Shown in pieces: positions 44,237-53,038 of a DNA stretch of 64,000 nt (position 1 is its first letter; each line of letters opens with the position of its first letter). The notes under the pieces were generated by a model. It had not been told where the DNA came from. It saw only the letters and a program-made list of their open reading frames with translations, and searched no databases. The position numbers were made by a program, and so were the translations under genes. The stretch lies in contig NZ_JBBOBR010000001.1 in assembly GCF_038002165.1 (NCBI RefSeq), positions 1,984,001 through 2,048,000 on the forward strand, given 5' to 3'. This stretch comes from Cytobacillus sp. FSL H8-0458 (GTDB lineage Bacteria; Bacillota; Bacilli; Bacillales; Cytobacillaceae).

Positions 44237-44381
44237 GTGCTTATTAGTCTATTTAGAAGAAGATGCATAATATCATAATTTAAATACCTCTGCATGCTCG
44301 CAAGGCTAATATCCCTGCAAACTGCTCACACTATTTTTCTCATTGCCATTATAGTTTCAGAATCTATGAGGAGGCGAAGAT

Positions 44382-44870
44382 TTGAAAAGTATTCAATTTA
44401 TTGTTAATGGAAAGGAATGTACGGTCGTTTGCCCGCCTGCGAAACCGCTCCTTGATGTCTTGAGAGAAAATCTGGGTTTGACTGCCAGCAAGGAATGCTG
44501 CGGAAAGGGAGAATGCGGCTCATGCTCTGTTCTAATCAATAATGAGGTTGTATGTTCCTGTCTTGTACTAGCTGGCCAGGCGGAAAACCAGATGATCACT
44601 ACTTGTGAAGGAGTAGGATTATCACCAAATCTGGATGTGATTCAGGAATCATTTATTGCTGAAGGAGCAACACAATGCGGGTATTGTACACCGGGAATCA
44701 TCGTATCAGCAAAAGCTTTCTTGGATGGAATTGACCATGTTCCATCCGTAGGGGAAATTAAAACCGCATTAGGAGGCAACCTATGCCGCTGTACAGGCTA
44801 TACCAAAATTATTAAGGCCGTTCAGACAGCTGCCAGCCAAAAAATATCCGAGCCTGAAACAATCGGATAG
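44382..44870 (+). CDS. pucE: Xanthine dehydrogenase iron-sulfur subunit
   Basis: 162 residues from a TTG with GAGGAGG upstream. A plant-type [2Fe-2S] site (Cys40, 45, 48 and 60) and a second CoxS-type [2Fe-2S] site (C-G-Y-C near 99-102 and C-R-C-T-G near 134-136) are complete. It passes electrons between the molybdenum and FAD subunits. First gene of the riboswitch-led operon. The same fold serves CO dehydrogenase and nicotinate dehydrogenase; the purine context favours xanthine. Confidence 0.92.
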   Translation: MKSIQFIVNGKECTVVCPPAKPLLDVLRENLGLTASKECCGKGECGSCSVLINNEVVCSCLVLAGQAENQMITTCEGVGLSPNLDVIQESFIAEGATQCGYCTPGIIVSAKAFLDGIDHVPSVGEIKTALGGNLCRCTGYTKIIKAVQTAASQKISEPETIG

Positions 44871-44873
44871 TCC

Positions 44874-45470
44874 ATGACACATACAGCCATCTTGCTTGCC
44901 GCCGGCCAGTCCAGCAGAATGGGTACTCTAAAAGGACTGCTGCCATGGAATGGTATGACATTATTCGAGCATCAGCTGAACACTCTCAGAAAATCGGTAT
45001 TTACAGAAATTGTAGTAGTATTGGGATTTGAAGCTGAAAAATTCCTTTCAATCGCAAAAAAGTATTCAGCAAAATTGATAATAAATGAAGAGTTTCAAGA
45101 CGGTAAGTGCTCTTCAATCATTGCAGGGGTGAAAGCTTCAGACACGTTATCAGAAACGATTCTGATTACATCTGTGGACCAGCCGCTGCATTCTGTCACC
45201 ATTAATAAGCTCGCCGGGAATCTTAGAAAAAGCCGCTGCCTGATTGCAGTCCCCAGCCACCAACGAAAAAGAGGACACCCAATCCTCTTTTCCTCCCGAT
45301 TGAGGAACGAGCTCTTATCGATAAAAGAAGAGAAAATGGGCTTGAGACATGTAATTCAGCAGCATGAGAAATCTCTCCTTGAGGTGCCAGTGGAAAATGA
45401 GCAGGTTCATCTCAACCTGAATCATCTGGAAGATTATAAAATTGCGCTTAAAAAATATACCAGGAGGTAA
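44874..45470 (+). CDS. pucB: MocA-type molybdopterin cytidylyltransferase
   Basis: 198 residues with the nucleotidyltransferase start I-L-L-A-A-G-Q-S-S-R-M-G, and S-V-D-Q-P and H-P-I-L-F further on. MocA/PucB proteins add CMP to the molybdenum cofactor for xanthine-dehydrogenase-type enzymes. The ATG follows the iron-sulfur gene by three bases with no strong ribosome site, so it is probably coupled. Confidence 0.88.
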   Translation: MTHTAILLAAGQSSRMGTLKGLLPWNGMTLFEHQLNTLRKSVFTEIVVVLGFEAEKFLSIAKKYSAKLIINEEFQDGKCSSIIAGVKASDTLSETILITSVDQPLHSVTINKLAGNLRKSRCLIAVPSHQRKRGHPILFSSRLRNELLSIKEEKMGLRHVIQQHEKSLLEVPVENEQVHLNLNHLEDYKIALKKYTRR

Positions 45471-45474
45471 GTCG

Positions 45475-46350
45475 ATGCTTGTTTCAGAGATTGACATGAT
45501 TACCCCTTCCTCTCTATCCGAATGTCTGATACAGCTATCGAAGGAAGGCAGGATCCATAGATTGATAGCAGGCGGTACAGATGCTGCTGTCAGGATGAAG
45601 GAAGGCAAATGGCGGCCGGAGATTTGGATCAATATAAAAAACTTAAGTGAGCTGCGGTATATCGAAGAAAGTGAAGATTGTATTCATGTTGGCCCATTGA
45701 CCACACATACGGATGTTATTCATTCTCCGCTTCTGCAAAGAAAAGCAGATGTTCTCGTGGATGCTGCACGGGAAGTGGGCGCCACTCAGATGCAGAATAT
45801 GGGGACAATCGGCGGCAATATTGGCACTGCCTCTCCTGCAGGCGATACCCTTCCGGCTTTGTATGTTCTTGGAGCCAGGCTTGAACTCACATCGCTGTCG
45901 AATAAACGAATCATTCCAATCGAAGAGTTTATCCTTGGTCCCGGCAGGACAGTTTTAAAAGAAAATGAAATGATCACAAAAATCCTTATAAAACCGCAAA
46001 AACCAAATGAAATAGGCATTTTCCAGAAGCTAGGCCCCCGCAAAGCACAATCTATTTCCATTGTGAATGTTGCTATTTCACTCACTATGGACCAGGATCT
46101 GAAATGCAGTGAAGGAAAAATCGCCTTCGGATCTGTGGCACCAACTATTATCCGGGCACGCAAGTGTGAATCTATGCTTCCCCTGGGAACGCTTAATGAT
46201 GAATTAATCCGGAATATCGCCAAAATTGCCTGGAAAGAGGTCATGCCCATCACAGATGGAAGAGCAACTGCTACATATAGAAGGGATATGGCGAGCGCTT
46301 TATTAGAAAGAGGATTATACCGTTTAATCAGGAGGTGGAATAACCAGTGA
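45475..46350 (+). CDS. pucC: Xanthine dehydrogenase FAD-binding subunit
   Basis: 291 residues from the ATG at 45475, chosen for AGGAGG eight bases upstream. FAD-binding loops L-I-A-G-G-T-D-A-A and T-I-G-G-N-I-G-T-A-S-P-A-G-D are clear. It transfers electrons to NAD or another acceptor. It overlaps the next gene by four bases. Confidence 0.92.
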   Translation: MLVSEIDMITPSSLSECLIQLSKEGRIHRLIAGGTDAAVRMKEGKWRPEIWINIKNLSELRYIEESEDCIHVGPLTTHTDVIHSPLLQRKADVLVDAAREVGATQMQNMGTIGGNIGTASPAGDTLPALYVLGARLELTSLSNKRIIPIEEFILGPGRTVLKENEMITKILIKPQKPNEIGIFQKLGPRKAQSISIVNVAISLTMDQDLKCSEGKIAFGSVAPTIIRARKCESMLPLGTLNDELIRNIAKIAWKEVMPITDGRATATYRRDMASALLERGLYRLIRRWNNQ

Positions 46351-48635
46351 ACACCAAATGGGTTGGAAAAAGGGTGAAAAGAATTGATGGCCCGGAAAAA
46401 GTAACCGGAGAATTAAAATATATGACCGATTACCATTTTGAGAATATGGTTTGGGGCAAAGTACTGCGGTCTGAATATCCGCATGCAAAAATTAATTCCA
46501 TTGATATTGAAGCAGCCAAAAATCTGCCTGGTGTTATTTGTGTACTAACCCATAAGGATATTCCCGGCTTTAATGGATTTGGGATTGTTGTTCCCGACCA
46601 GCCTGTTCTGTGTTCTGATGTCGTCCGGTGTACAGGGGACGCTGTAGCCCTGGTTGGAGCAGAAACACTGGAAATCGCCGAGCAGGCACTGAGTTTAATT
46701 AAAGTGGACTATGAGCCCCTTGAAGTAGTTGCAGATGCCGAATATGCCCTTACAGATTCTGCTCCAAAGCTTCATCCTGATGGCAATCTGCACAGCCATG
46801 TCACAATTAATAACGGAAACATTGAGAAAGCCTTCGAGGAAGCTGACATAATTGTAGAGAATACCTTCTACTCTCCCCGGCAAATGCATGCTTTCATCGA
46901 AACAGAAGGCGGCTGGGGGGTAATGGATGGAGAAGGGTTCCTCACGATTCGCTGCCCTGGCCAATACGCATACCGCGATCGAATGCAGATTGCGAGGTCC
47001 CTGGCTTATAATCCTGAAAGAATAAGAGTTATCTCAAGCCCTATTGGCGGTGCCTTCGGAGGGAAGGATGAGATTACAGTTCAAATATACCTTGCTCTGC
47101 TTGCGCTGCATACAAAGGGACGGCCTGTTAAAATCCATTTAAGCCGGGAAGAGTCTGTGATTGCGGGCATAAAAAGGCATCCTTTTAAAGTCCAGATGAA
47201 GACTGCTGCTAAAAAAGACGGGACACTTCTTGCCAATCAGGTAAAAGCTATAGGGGATACTGGTGCTTATGCATCACTTGGAGGAGCAGTCATTGCACTG
47301 GCGATCGAACATTCATGCGGCCCTTATAAAATTCCCAATGTGGATCTCGAGGGCTTCTGTGTGTATACCAATAACGGAATTGCCGGCGCCTTCAGAGGCT
47401 TTGGCGTCAATCAGGTATGCATGGGAATTGAAACACATATGGACATGATTGCAGAAAAGCTGGGAATGGACCCTATCGAATTGCGCAAAAAAAATGTCTA
47501 TCACCAGGGGGAAGTTTCAAGTGTCGGCCATATTGTCAAATCCAGTGTTGGCACCTATAAAACCCTGGAAACAGCAGAGAATTGCGATCTGTGGAAGAAC
47601 CGGGAAAAGTATAAATCCGAAGTAAGTGAGCCATGGAAAAAACGGGGAGTTTCCGTGGCAACATCCTTTCATGGCATCGGAATGGGAATTGGCCTTCCTG
47701 ACTATGGAGCCGCCTCTATTGAACCGCTGCCGGATGGTACATTCCTTGTAGGTGTGGGATGTGAGGAGATCGGAGGAGGCAACAGCACCGCCTATGCCCA
47801 GATAGCCGCTGAAATGCTGAACTGTGATATCAGCAATATCAGAATCGTTCAAGGTGATACACAAAAAACACTTGATGGCGGTACTGTAACTGCATCCCGC
47901 TCCACCTATACCGGAGGAAGAGCTGTTGCTCAAGCAGCACCCAGGATGACTGAGCTTCTTATTCAAACTGCTGCTGAAATGCTGAATTTAGATTCATCCC
48001 AAATTGACTTAAGGCCGAACCATATTTCAGCCCATGGAGAGATCATACCTTATAAGTCTATCTTTAAATACCTTTATGATCATCATGAGGCAACTAGAGT
48101 AGAAGGACACTTCTACCTGCCGAAAGAAAAAGAAGAAATCAAAGGTTCCGGCGGTGCCCCCCACCATTTATACGGATATTTGACACATGTGGTGATGGTG
48201 GAAGTTGATACTTTAACAGGTGAAACGGAAGTTCTGCGGGTTGTATCCATCCCTGATGCGGGCAAAGTCATTAATCCGCAGGGGCTGGAGGGCCAGACTG
48301 AAGGCGGAGCCGTAATGGGCATCGGCTATACCCTTTATGAAGATGTACTGATCGAAAATGGATATCATAAAACGCGGAATTTCACTGATTATATCATCCC
48401 TACTATTCGCGAGACTCCTTTGATTGAGACCTTTCCGGTAGAAGAGCCCGAACAATCAGGGCCCTTTGGGGCGAAGGGAATTGGAGAAGTGGTGATGATT
48501 CCGATTATTGCTGCTATCATGGCAGCCATATATGATGCAACAGGAGCCAGAATCCGCCATCTGCCTGCTACTCCCGAAAGAGTGTTTAATGCATTAAAAG
48601 ATCTCAAAAAACAAAAAGTCCAATCCTCAAGGTGA
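46347..48635 (+). CDS. pucD: Xanthine dehydrogenase molybdenum subunit
   Basis: 762 residues from a GTG with AGGAGG upstream. The molybdopterin-binding subunit signatures are G-G-A-F-G-G-K-D-E, A-G-A-F-R-G-F-G (Arg implicated in purine binding) and, near the C-terminus, F-G-A-K-G-I-G-E with the catalytic Glu. It hydroxylates a purine (hypoxanthine to xanthine, perhaps onward to urate). It lacks the fused iron-sulfur and FAD parts, which are separate genes here. Confidence 0.92.
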   Translation: MNTKWVGKRVKRIDGPEKVTGELKYMTDYHFENMVWGKVLRSEYPHAKINSIDIEAAKNLPGVICVLTHKDIPGFNGFGIVVPDQPVLCSDVVRCTGDAVALVGAETLEIAEQALSLIKVDYEPLEVVADAEYALTDSAPKLHPDGNLHSHVTINNGNIEKAFEEADIIVENTFYSPRQMHAFIETEGGWGVMDGEGFLTIRCPGQYAYRDRMQIARSLAYNPERIRVISSPIGGAFGGKDEITVQIYLALLALHTKGRPVKIHLSREESVIAGIKRHPFKVQMKTAAKKDGTLLANQVKAIGDTGAYASLGGAVIALAIEHSCGPYKIPNVDLEGFCVYTNNGIAGAFRGFGVNQVCMGIETHMDMIAEKLGMDPIELRKKNVYHQGEVSSVGHIVKSSVGTYKTLETAENCDLWKNREKYKSEVSEPWKKRGVSVATSFHGIGMGIGLPDYGAASIEPLPDGTFLVGVGCEEIGGGNSTAYAQIAAEMLNCDISNIRIVQGDTQKTLDGGTVTASRSTYTGGRAVAQAAPRMTELLIQTAAEMLNLDSSQIDLRPNHISAHGEIIPYKSIFKYLYDHHEATRVEGHFYLPKEKEEIKGSGGAPHHLYGYLTHVVMVEVDTLTGETEVLRVVSIPDAGKVINPQGLEGQTEGGAVMGIGYTLYEDVLIENGYHKTRNFTDYIIPTIRETPLIETFPVEEPEQSGPFGAKGIGEVVMIPIIAAIMAAIYDATGARIRHLPATPERVFNALKDLKKQKVQSSR

Positions 48636-49477
48636 TCCTATTGATAAGCAGCAATTTATTTGCCAGGTTAGAAGAGTCAATCAAAAACCGGAAAGACACA
48701 TTTCTGCTGACCATAACAGATTATCCTGATGAAAAACTCATTGGAGCGAAAGCTTTATTATGGCCTGACGGAGATTTCTGCACCGAAGCCTCCCTTCTGC
48801 CGCTGGATGTGAGGGATTTATTAGCGGTACATTGCAATAAACTGGTCACCAAAAAACGGTCCGGCACTGTGAGATTTATGTGGAAGGATCGTTTAGTTGA
48901 ATGTTTTGCTGAGTACTTCCCTTCTCCTCTTCATTTGATAGTAGCCGGTGCCGGCCATGTGTGTGAACCCGTGGCAGAAATGGGACGTATGCTCGGATTT
49001 TTCGTGACAGTAATAGATGATCGGAAAGAGTTTGCAAACAGAAAACGCTTTCCAAATGCAAATGAAGTGGTTTGCCAATCCTATCTGGATTATTTCAGGC
49101 ATGTCGACATTTCAGAAAAAACTTATATTCTCCTTCTTACCCGGGGACATAAGTATGACGTTCTCAGTTTGAATGAACTTTTAGAAAGGAAATGTCAGGC
49201 AGGATATATTGGCATGATCGGCAGCAGAAGACGTATCTCGGGAGTATTCGAAGAAATTCAGCGGGATTTTCCGCATGAAAGCTTTGAAAACTTATACACC
49301 CCTGTGGGTCTAGATATTGGTGCTGAAACTCCTGCAGAAATTGCAGTCAGTATCATGGCAGAAATTCTGAAAGTGAAAAATCAAAAATCAGGAGATTCCT
49401 TAAGTTCGCAAATTAAAAGATTTGCAAAAATGGGGTTCCATGAGGGGGCTGGCAAATGGACCAAATGCAGCTTATAA
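48632..49477 (+). CDS. XdhC-type maturation factor, Rossmann part
   Basis: 281 residues, GTG start overlapping the pucD stop. The C-terminal half (about 105-260) is an XdhC Rossmann domain: L-I-V-A-G-A-G-H-V-C-E-P, V-T-V-I-D-D-R, M-I-G-S-R-R-R. The N-terminal 100 residues do not show the standard XdhC_CoxI motif; that domain is in the next gene. XdhC proteins sulfurate and insert the molybdenum cofactor. Confidence 0.85.
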   Translation: MILLISSNLFARLEESIKNRKDTFLLTITDYPDEKLIGAKALLWPDGDFCTEASLLPLDVRDLLAVHCNKLVTKKRSGTVRFMWKDRLVECFAEYFPSPLHLIVAGAGHVCEPVAEMGRMLGFFVTVIDDRKEFANRKRFPNANEVVCQSYLDYFRHVDISEKTYILLLTRGHKYDVLSLNELLERKCQAGYIGMIGSRRRISGVFEEIQRDFPHESFENLYTPVGLDIGAETPAEIAVSIMAEILKVKNQKSGDSLSSQIKRFAKMGFHEGAGKWTKCSL

Positions 49478-49770
49478 AGCGCACCCTCGATATCAGGAAA
49501 GGAGGTGAGAAAGCAGCACTCGCTACAATTATCCGCACGAAGGGCTCTACCCCGAGAAAAACCGGAAGCCGGATGATTGTGTTCCCCTGCGGAAGAATAG
49601 AAGGAACAATTGGCGGAGGCTGCGGTGAAGCGGAAGTAATTGAGGAGGCTTTTCAGGTCATACAAACAAATACCCCAACTCAAAAGCGCGTTGATTTAAC
49701 AAAAGGGCTGTTTTATGAAGATGGCGGAATATGCGGTGGTATTATGGATGTTTTTATTGAACCCATCTAA
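49456..49770 (+). CDS. XdhC_CoxI N-terminal-domain protein
   Basis: 104 residues overlapping the preceding gene by 22 bases. It contains the XdhC_CoxI motif: A-L-A-T-I-I-R-T-K-G-S-T-P-R-K-T-G-S and I-E-G-T-I-G-G-G-C-G-E with the conserved Cys thought to bind cofactor. The domain order of a normal XdhC (this part first) is reversed across two genes, so the pair is a split XdhC. Confidence 0.85.
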   Translation: MDQMQLIKRTLDIRKGGEKAALATIIRTKGSTPRKTGSRMIVFPCGRIEGTIGGGCGEAEVIEEAFQVIQTNTPTQKRVDLTKGLFYEDGGICGGIMDVFIEPI

Positions 49771-49859
49771 CCTTAAAAAATTGATCTCCCGCCTATTCCA
49801 TGGTCAAGTCAGTTCGTGTCTCAGGATGAACATTAACCATGAATAAGGAGTGACCTTTC

Positions 49860-51227
49860 ATGTCGATGATTGAAAAGGATCTTGGGTCGGGCCTTCCGCC
49901 TGCCTCTAATGCGAACCTCTTAGAACGGCTCTTTAAGCTTTCCGCACGGAACACAAATGTAAAGACAGAAATACTGGCAGGCATTACTTCATTTATGACA
50001 ATGAGTTATATCATCTTTGTCAACCCGATTATCTTAGCTGACGCAGGAATACCAAAAGAAGCCGCATTGGCTGCAACTATTTACGCAAGTGTCTTCTGTA
50101 CTCTTCTAATGGCACTGTGGGCAAATTTCCCTGTAGCAGTTGCCCCGGGTATGGGGCTGAATGCCTTTTTTGCCTATACAGTTGTACTTGGTCAGGGTCT
50201 TTCCTGGCAAACAGCGCTTGGTGCTGTATTTATATCGGGGATTGTGTTTTTAATTTTAACTGTTACCGGAGTCCGGCAGAAGATTGTAGATGGTGTCCCG
50301 GATGTCTTAAAGTCAGCCATAGGTGTTGGAATTGGTTTGTTTATTGCTTTTATCGGTTTAAAAAATGCAGAACTTGTGGTTGCAAATGAAGCTACTTTTG
50401 TCGGCCTGGGAAGCATCACAAGCAAGGGGCCGCTTCTAGCTCTATTCGGATTAATTATTGCCGCCCTCCTGATGGCAAAGAAAGTAAAAGGCGCCCTGCT
50501 TATTAGTATATTGGGTACAAGTGCAGCAGCCATGATTGTTGGCTTTATTGCCTATCCAAGAGCCGTAGGTGACATCGTGTCCCTCAATCTCCCCAGCATG
50601 TCCGAGACTTTTCTAGCTATGGATATTATGGGAGCAGTAAAATATGGCATCATCTCAGTCATTTTTTCCTTTACGATCGTAGAATTATTTGACAATTTAG
50701 CTACCCTCATCGGATTATCAAGAAAAGCCGGCCTCACAGATGAAAATGGAAAAATTGAAAACCTGGATCGTGCCCTTCAGGCAGATGCAGTTGGAACAAT
50801 GGCGAGTGCAGCCTTCGGAAGCACTGCCTTAAACGCTTATGTGGAAAACGCCACAGGAATCTCGGAAGGCGGACGCACTGGCTTAACTTCTTTAACTGTA
50901 GCTGTACTATTTTTCCTGTCGCTCATTTTTGCACCGCTCATCTATTTCATACCTTCTGTCGCCACTGCGCCTATTCTTATTCTTGTTGGCGCCTTAATGC
51001 TAAGTGAAATAAAACATATTAGCTTTGATGATTTTACTGATGTTATTCCTGTTTTTTTAACGATTGTTCTCATGCCATTAACTTTCAGTATCGCCCAGGG
51101 ACTGGCATTCGGCTTTATCTCTTACACACTGCTTAAGCTTCTTACAGGCAAGCATCAGCAAATCCATTGGATCATGTATTTTGTAAGTGCTGCCTTTATT
51201 ATTAATTTCATTATGGGCGGACATTAA
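49860..51227 (+). CDS. AzgA-family purine permease
   Basis: 455 residues with about 12-14 membrane segments. AzgA/PbuG marks: E-I-L-A-G-I-T-S-F-M-T-M-S-Y-I-I-F-V-N-P, A-P-G-M-G-L-N-A-F-F-A-Y and V-E-L-F-D-N-L-A-T. Family members import adenine, guanine or hypoxanthine with protons. GGAG ribosome site. It precedes the second adenine deaminase and would feed it. Confidence 0.92.
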   Translation: MSMIEKDLGSGLPPASNANLLERLFKLSARNTNVKTEILAGITSFMTMSYIIFVNPIILADAGIPKEAALAATIYASVFCTLLMALWANFPVAVAPGMGLNAFFAYTVVLGQGLSWQTALGAVFISGIVFLILTVTGVRQKIVDGVPDVLKSAIGVGIGLFIAFIGLKNAELVVANEATFVGLGSITSKGPLLALFGLIIAALLMAKKVKGALLISILGTSAAAMIVGFIAYPRAVGDIVSLNLPSMSETFLAMDIMGAVKYGIISVIFSFTIVELFDNLATLIGLSRKAGLTDENGKIENLDRALQADAVGTMASAAFGSTALNAYVENATGISEGGRTGLTSLTVAVLFFLSLIFAPLIYFIPSVATAPILILVGALMLSEIKHISFDDFTDVIPVFLTIVLMPLTFSIAQGLAFGFISYTLLKLLTGKHQQIHWIMYFVSAAFIINFIMGGH

Positions 51228-51265
51228 TCTGATGACGGTCATTTTTTAAAAAGCGAGGAGTACAA

Positions 51266-53002
51266 ATGAAGCTTACCATTGAAACGTTACGAAAAAGAAT
51301 TGATGTGGCGGCCAAAAGAACTCCTGCCGATCTGGTTATTAAAAACGGAAAAGTAATAAACGTATTTACACGTGAGATCATCGAGGAAGACATAGCGATT
51401 GCTGATGGATTCATAGCTGGCTTAGGAAGCTATGAAGGCTTGGAAATTATTGATGCTGGGGGCAGCTATATTGCCCCCGGCTTTATAGATGGGCATGTCC
51501 ATATTGAGTCGGCGATGGTGACTCCTGCTGAGTTCAGCAATGTTGTCCTCCCCCATGGAGTAACGACAGTGATTGCAGACCCTCATGAAATAGCCAATGT
51601 CAGCGGAACTGACGGCATTGATTTTATGCTGAAATCTTCAGAAGATATCCCGCTCGATGTATTTTTTATGCTTCCATCCTGCGTGCCTGCAACTCCATTT
51701 GAAAATGCCGGCGCTTCCCTCAGTTACACGGATCTCGAAAAGTATTACAGTCACCCAAGAGTGCTGGGGCTCGGTGAAGTTATGGATTATCCCGCTGTTA
51801 TGAACAAGGATGATGGAATGCTGAAAAAACTGGAAGCAGCCTATAGTAAAGGAAAATGCATCGATGGACATGCAGCAGGACTTAATGCGAATGAAATCAA
51901 TATTTACATGGCAGCCGGCATTAGAACAGACCATGAATGCATCAACCCTGAAGAAGCACTGGCACGGATGCGCACAGGCATGTATGTTATGCTGCGGGAA
52001 GGATCTGCGGCAAGAGACTTATTGTCACTTCTCAAATCAGTCAGCGAACAAAACGCACGGCGTTGTTTGTTTGTTACGGATGACAAGCATCTCGATGACC
52101 TGATCAATGAAGGCAGCATCGACCATAATGTAAGAATAGCCATTAAGGAAGGGATGGATCCTATCCTTGCCGTTCAAATCGCTACTCTGAATGCAGCAGA
52201 ATGCTTTGGCCTGAAAAATAAAGGGGCTATTGCTCCCGGTTATGAAGCCGACCTGATTTTTCTTAGTGATCTCATGAATGTCAAGATTGATAAAGTAATA
52301 AAGAGCGGAATCCTTGCTGCAGAAAACGGGTTCATGAAGAATTCTGTTCCAAACAGCATTGCACCTTCAGGATCCATCTTGAATAGTGTCAAAATCAGCA
52401 GCCTGAACGATAAAGATTTAAGCATTAGCATAGGTAAGGATGACTGCAATATCATTGGCATTATACCGAACAGCATTGTGACCAGGCACCTGGTGAAAAA
52501 GGCAGATTCATTAGATGGCTATTTCCAGCCAAACCCCCATAGAGATCTTTTAAAGCTTGCTGTTGTGGAGCGGCATAATTGCACAGGCAGCATCGGGCTT
52601 GGCATTGTTAAGGGATTAGGGATCACAAGAGGCGGGATTGCTTCAACAGTTGCCCACGATTCCCATAACATTGTCGCAGCAGGCACATCGGATGAGGATT
52701 TGCTGGCTGCCATTAAGCATACGGCAGCAATGAGAGGCGGCCTCGCTGTAGTCCAGGATGGGAAGATTCTTGCGGAACTGCCCCTGCCTATTGCGGGACT
52801 CATGACTGATCAGGATTCTTCATTTATCCATGAACGCTTATCACAATTGAATCACGCACTTATGACAATCGGATGCAGCATGGAATTCAACCCATTCTTG
52901 ACGCTCTCTTTTTTAGCGCTTCCGGTTATCCCTGAACTCAAATTAACTGATAAGGGTTTATTCTCTGTAAAATCCTTTAGCCACATTAAAGCCGAGGCAT
53001 AG
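51266..53002 (+). CDS. ade: Adenine deaminase (xanthine dehydrogenase operon copy)
   Basis: 578 residues, the usual Ade length. Metal motif F-I-D-G-H-V-H-I-E-S-A, then A-D-P-H-E-I-A-N-V and C-L-F-V-T-D-D-K-H. Converts adenine to hypoxanthine, the substrate of the xanthine dehydrogenase encoded upstream. Clearly diverged from the 33022 copy, so not a recent duplication. Confidence 0.93.
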   Translation: MKLTIETLRKRIDVAAKRTPADLVIKNGKVINVFTREIIEEDIAIADGFIAGLGSYEGLEIIDAGGSYIAPGFIDGHVHIESAMVTPAEFSNVVLPHGVTTVIADPHEIANVSGTDGIDFMLKSSEDIPLDVFFMLPSCVPATPFENAGASLSYTDLEKYYSHPRVLGLGEVMDYPAVMNKDDGMLKKLEAAYSKGKCIDGHAAGLNANEINIYMAAGIRTDHECINPEEALARMRTGMYVMLREGSAARDLLSLLKSVSEQNARRCLFVTDDKHLDDLINEGSIDHNVRIAIKEGMDPILAVQIATLNAAECFGLKNKGAIAPGYEADLIFLSDLMNVKIDKVIKSGILAAENGFMKNSVPNSIAPSGSILNSVKISSLNDKDLSISIGKDDCNIIGIIPNSIVTRHLVKKADSLDGYFQPNPHRDLLKLAVVERHNCTGSIGLGIVKGLGITRGGIASTVAHDSHNIVAAGTSDEDLLAAIKHTAAMRGGLAVVQDGKILAELPLPIAGLMTDQDSSFIHERLSQLNHALMTIGCSMEFNPFLTLSFLALPVIPELKLTDKGLFSVKSFSHIKAEA

Positions 53003-53007
53003 AAAAA

Positions 53008-53038
53008 TAAGGCCGTGATGTTCTCCGGCCTTTCTTTC
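53008..53038. terminator. Terminator between convergent genes
   Basis: Hairpin AAGGCCG / CGGCCTT followed by a T-rich run; ends the riboswitch-led operon. Confidence 0.8.

Noticed and set aside
45786..46253. 155-codon minus-strand open frame
   Set aside because: Antisense to the FAD-subunit gene with no homology-like motif.
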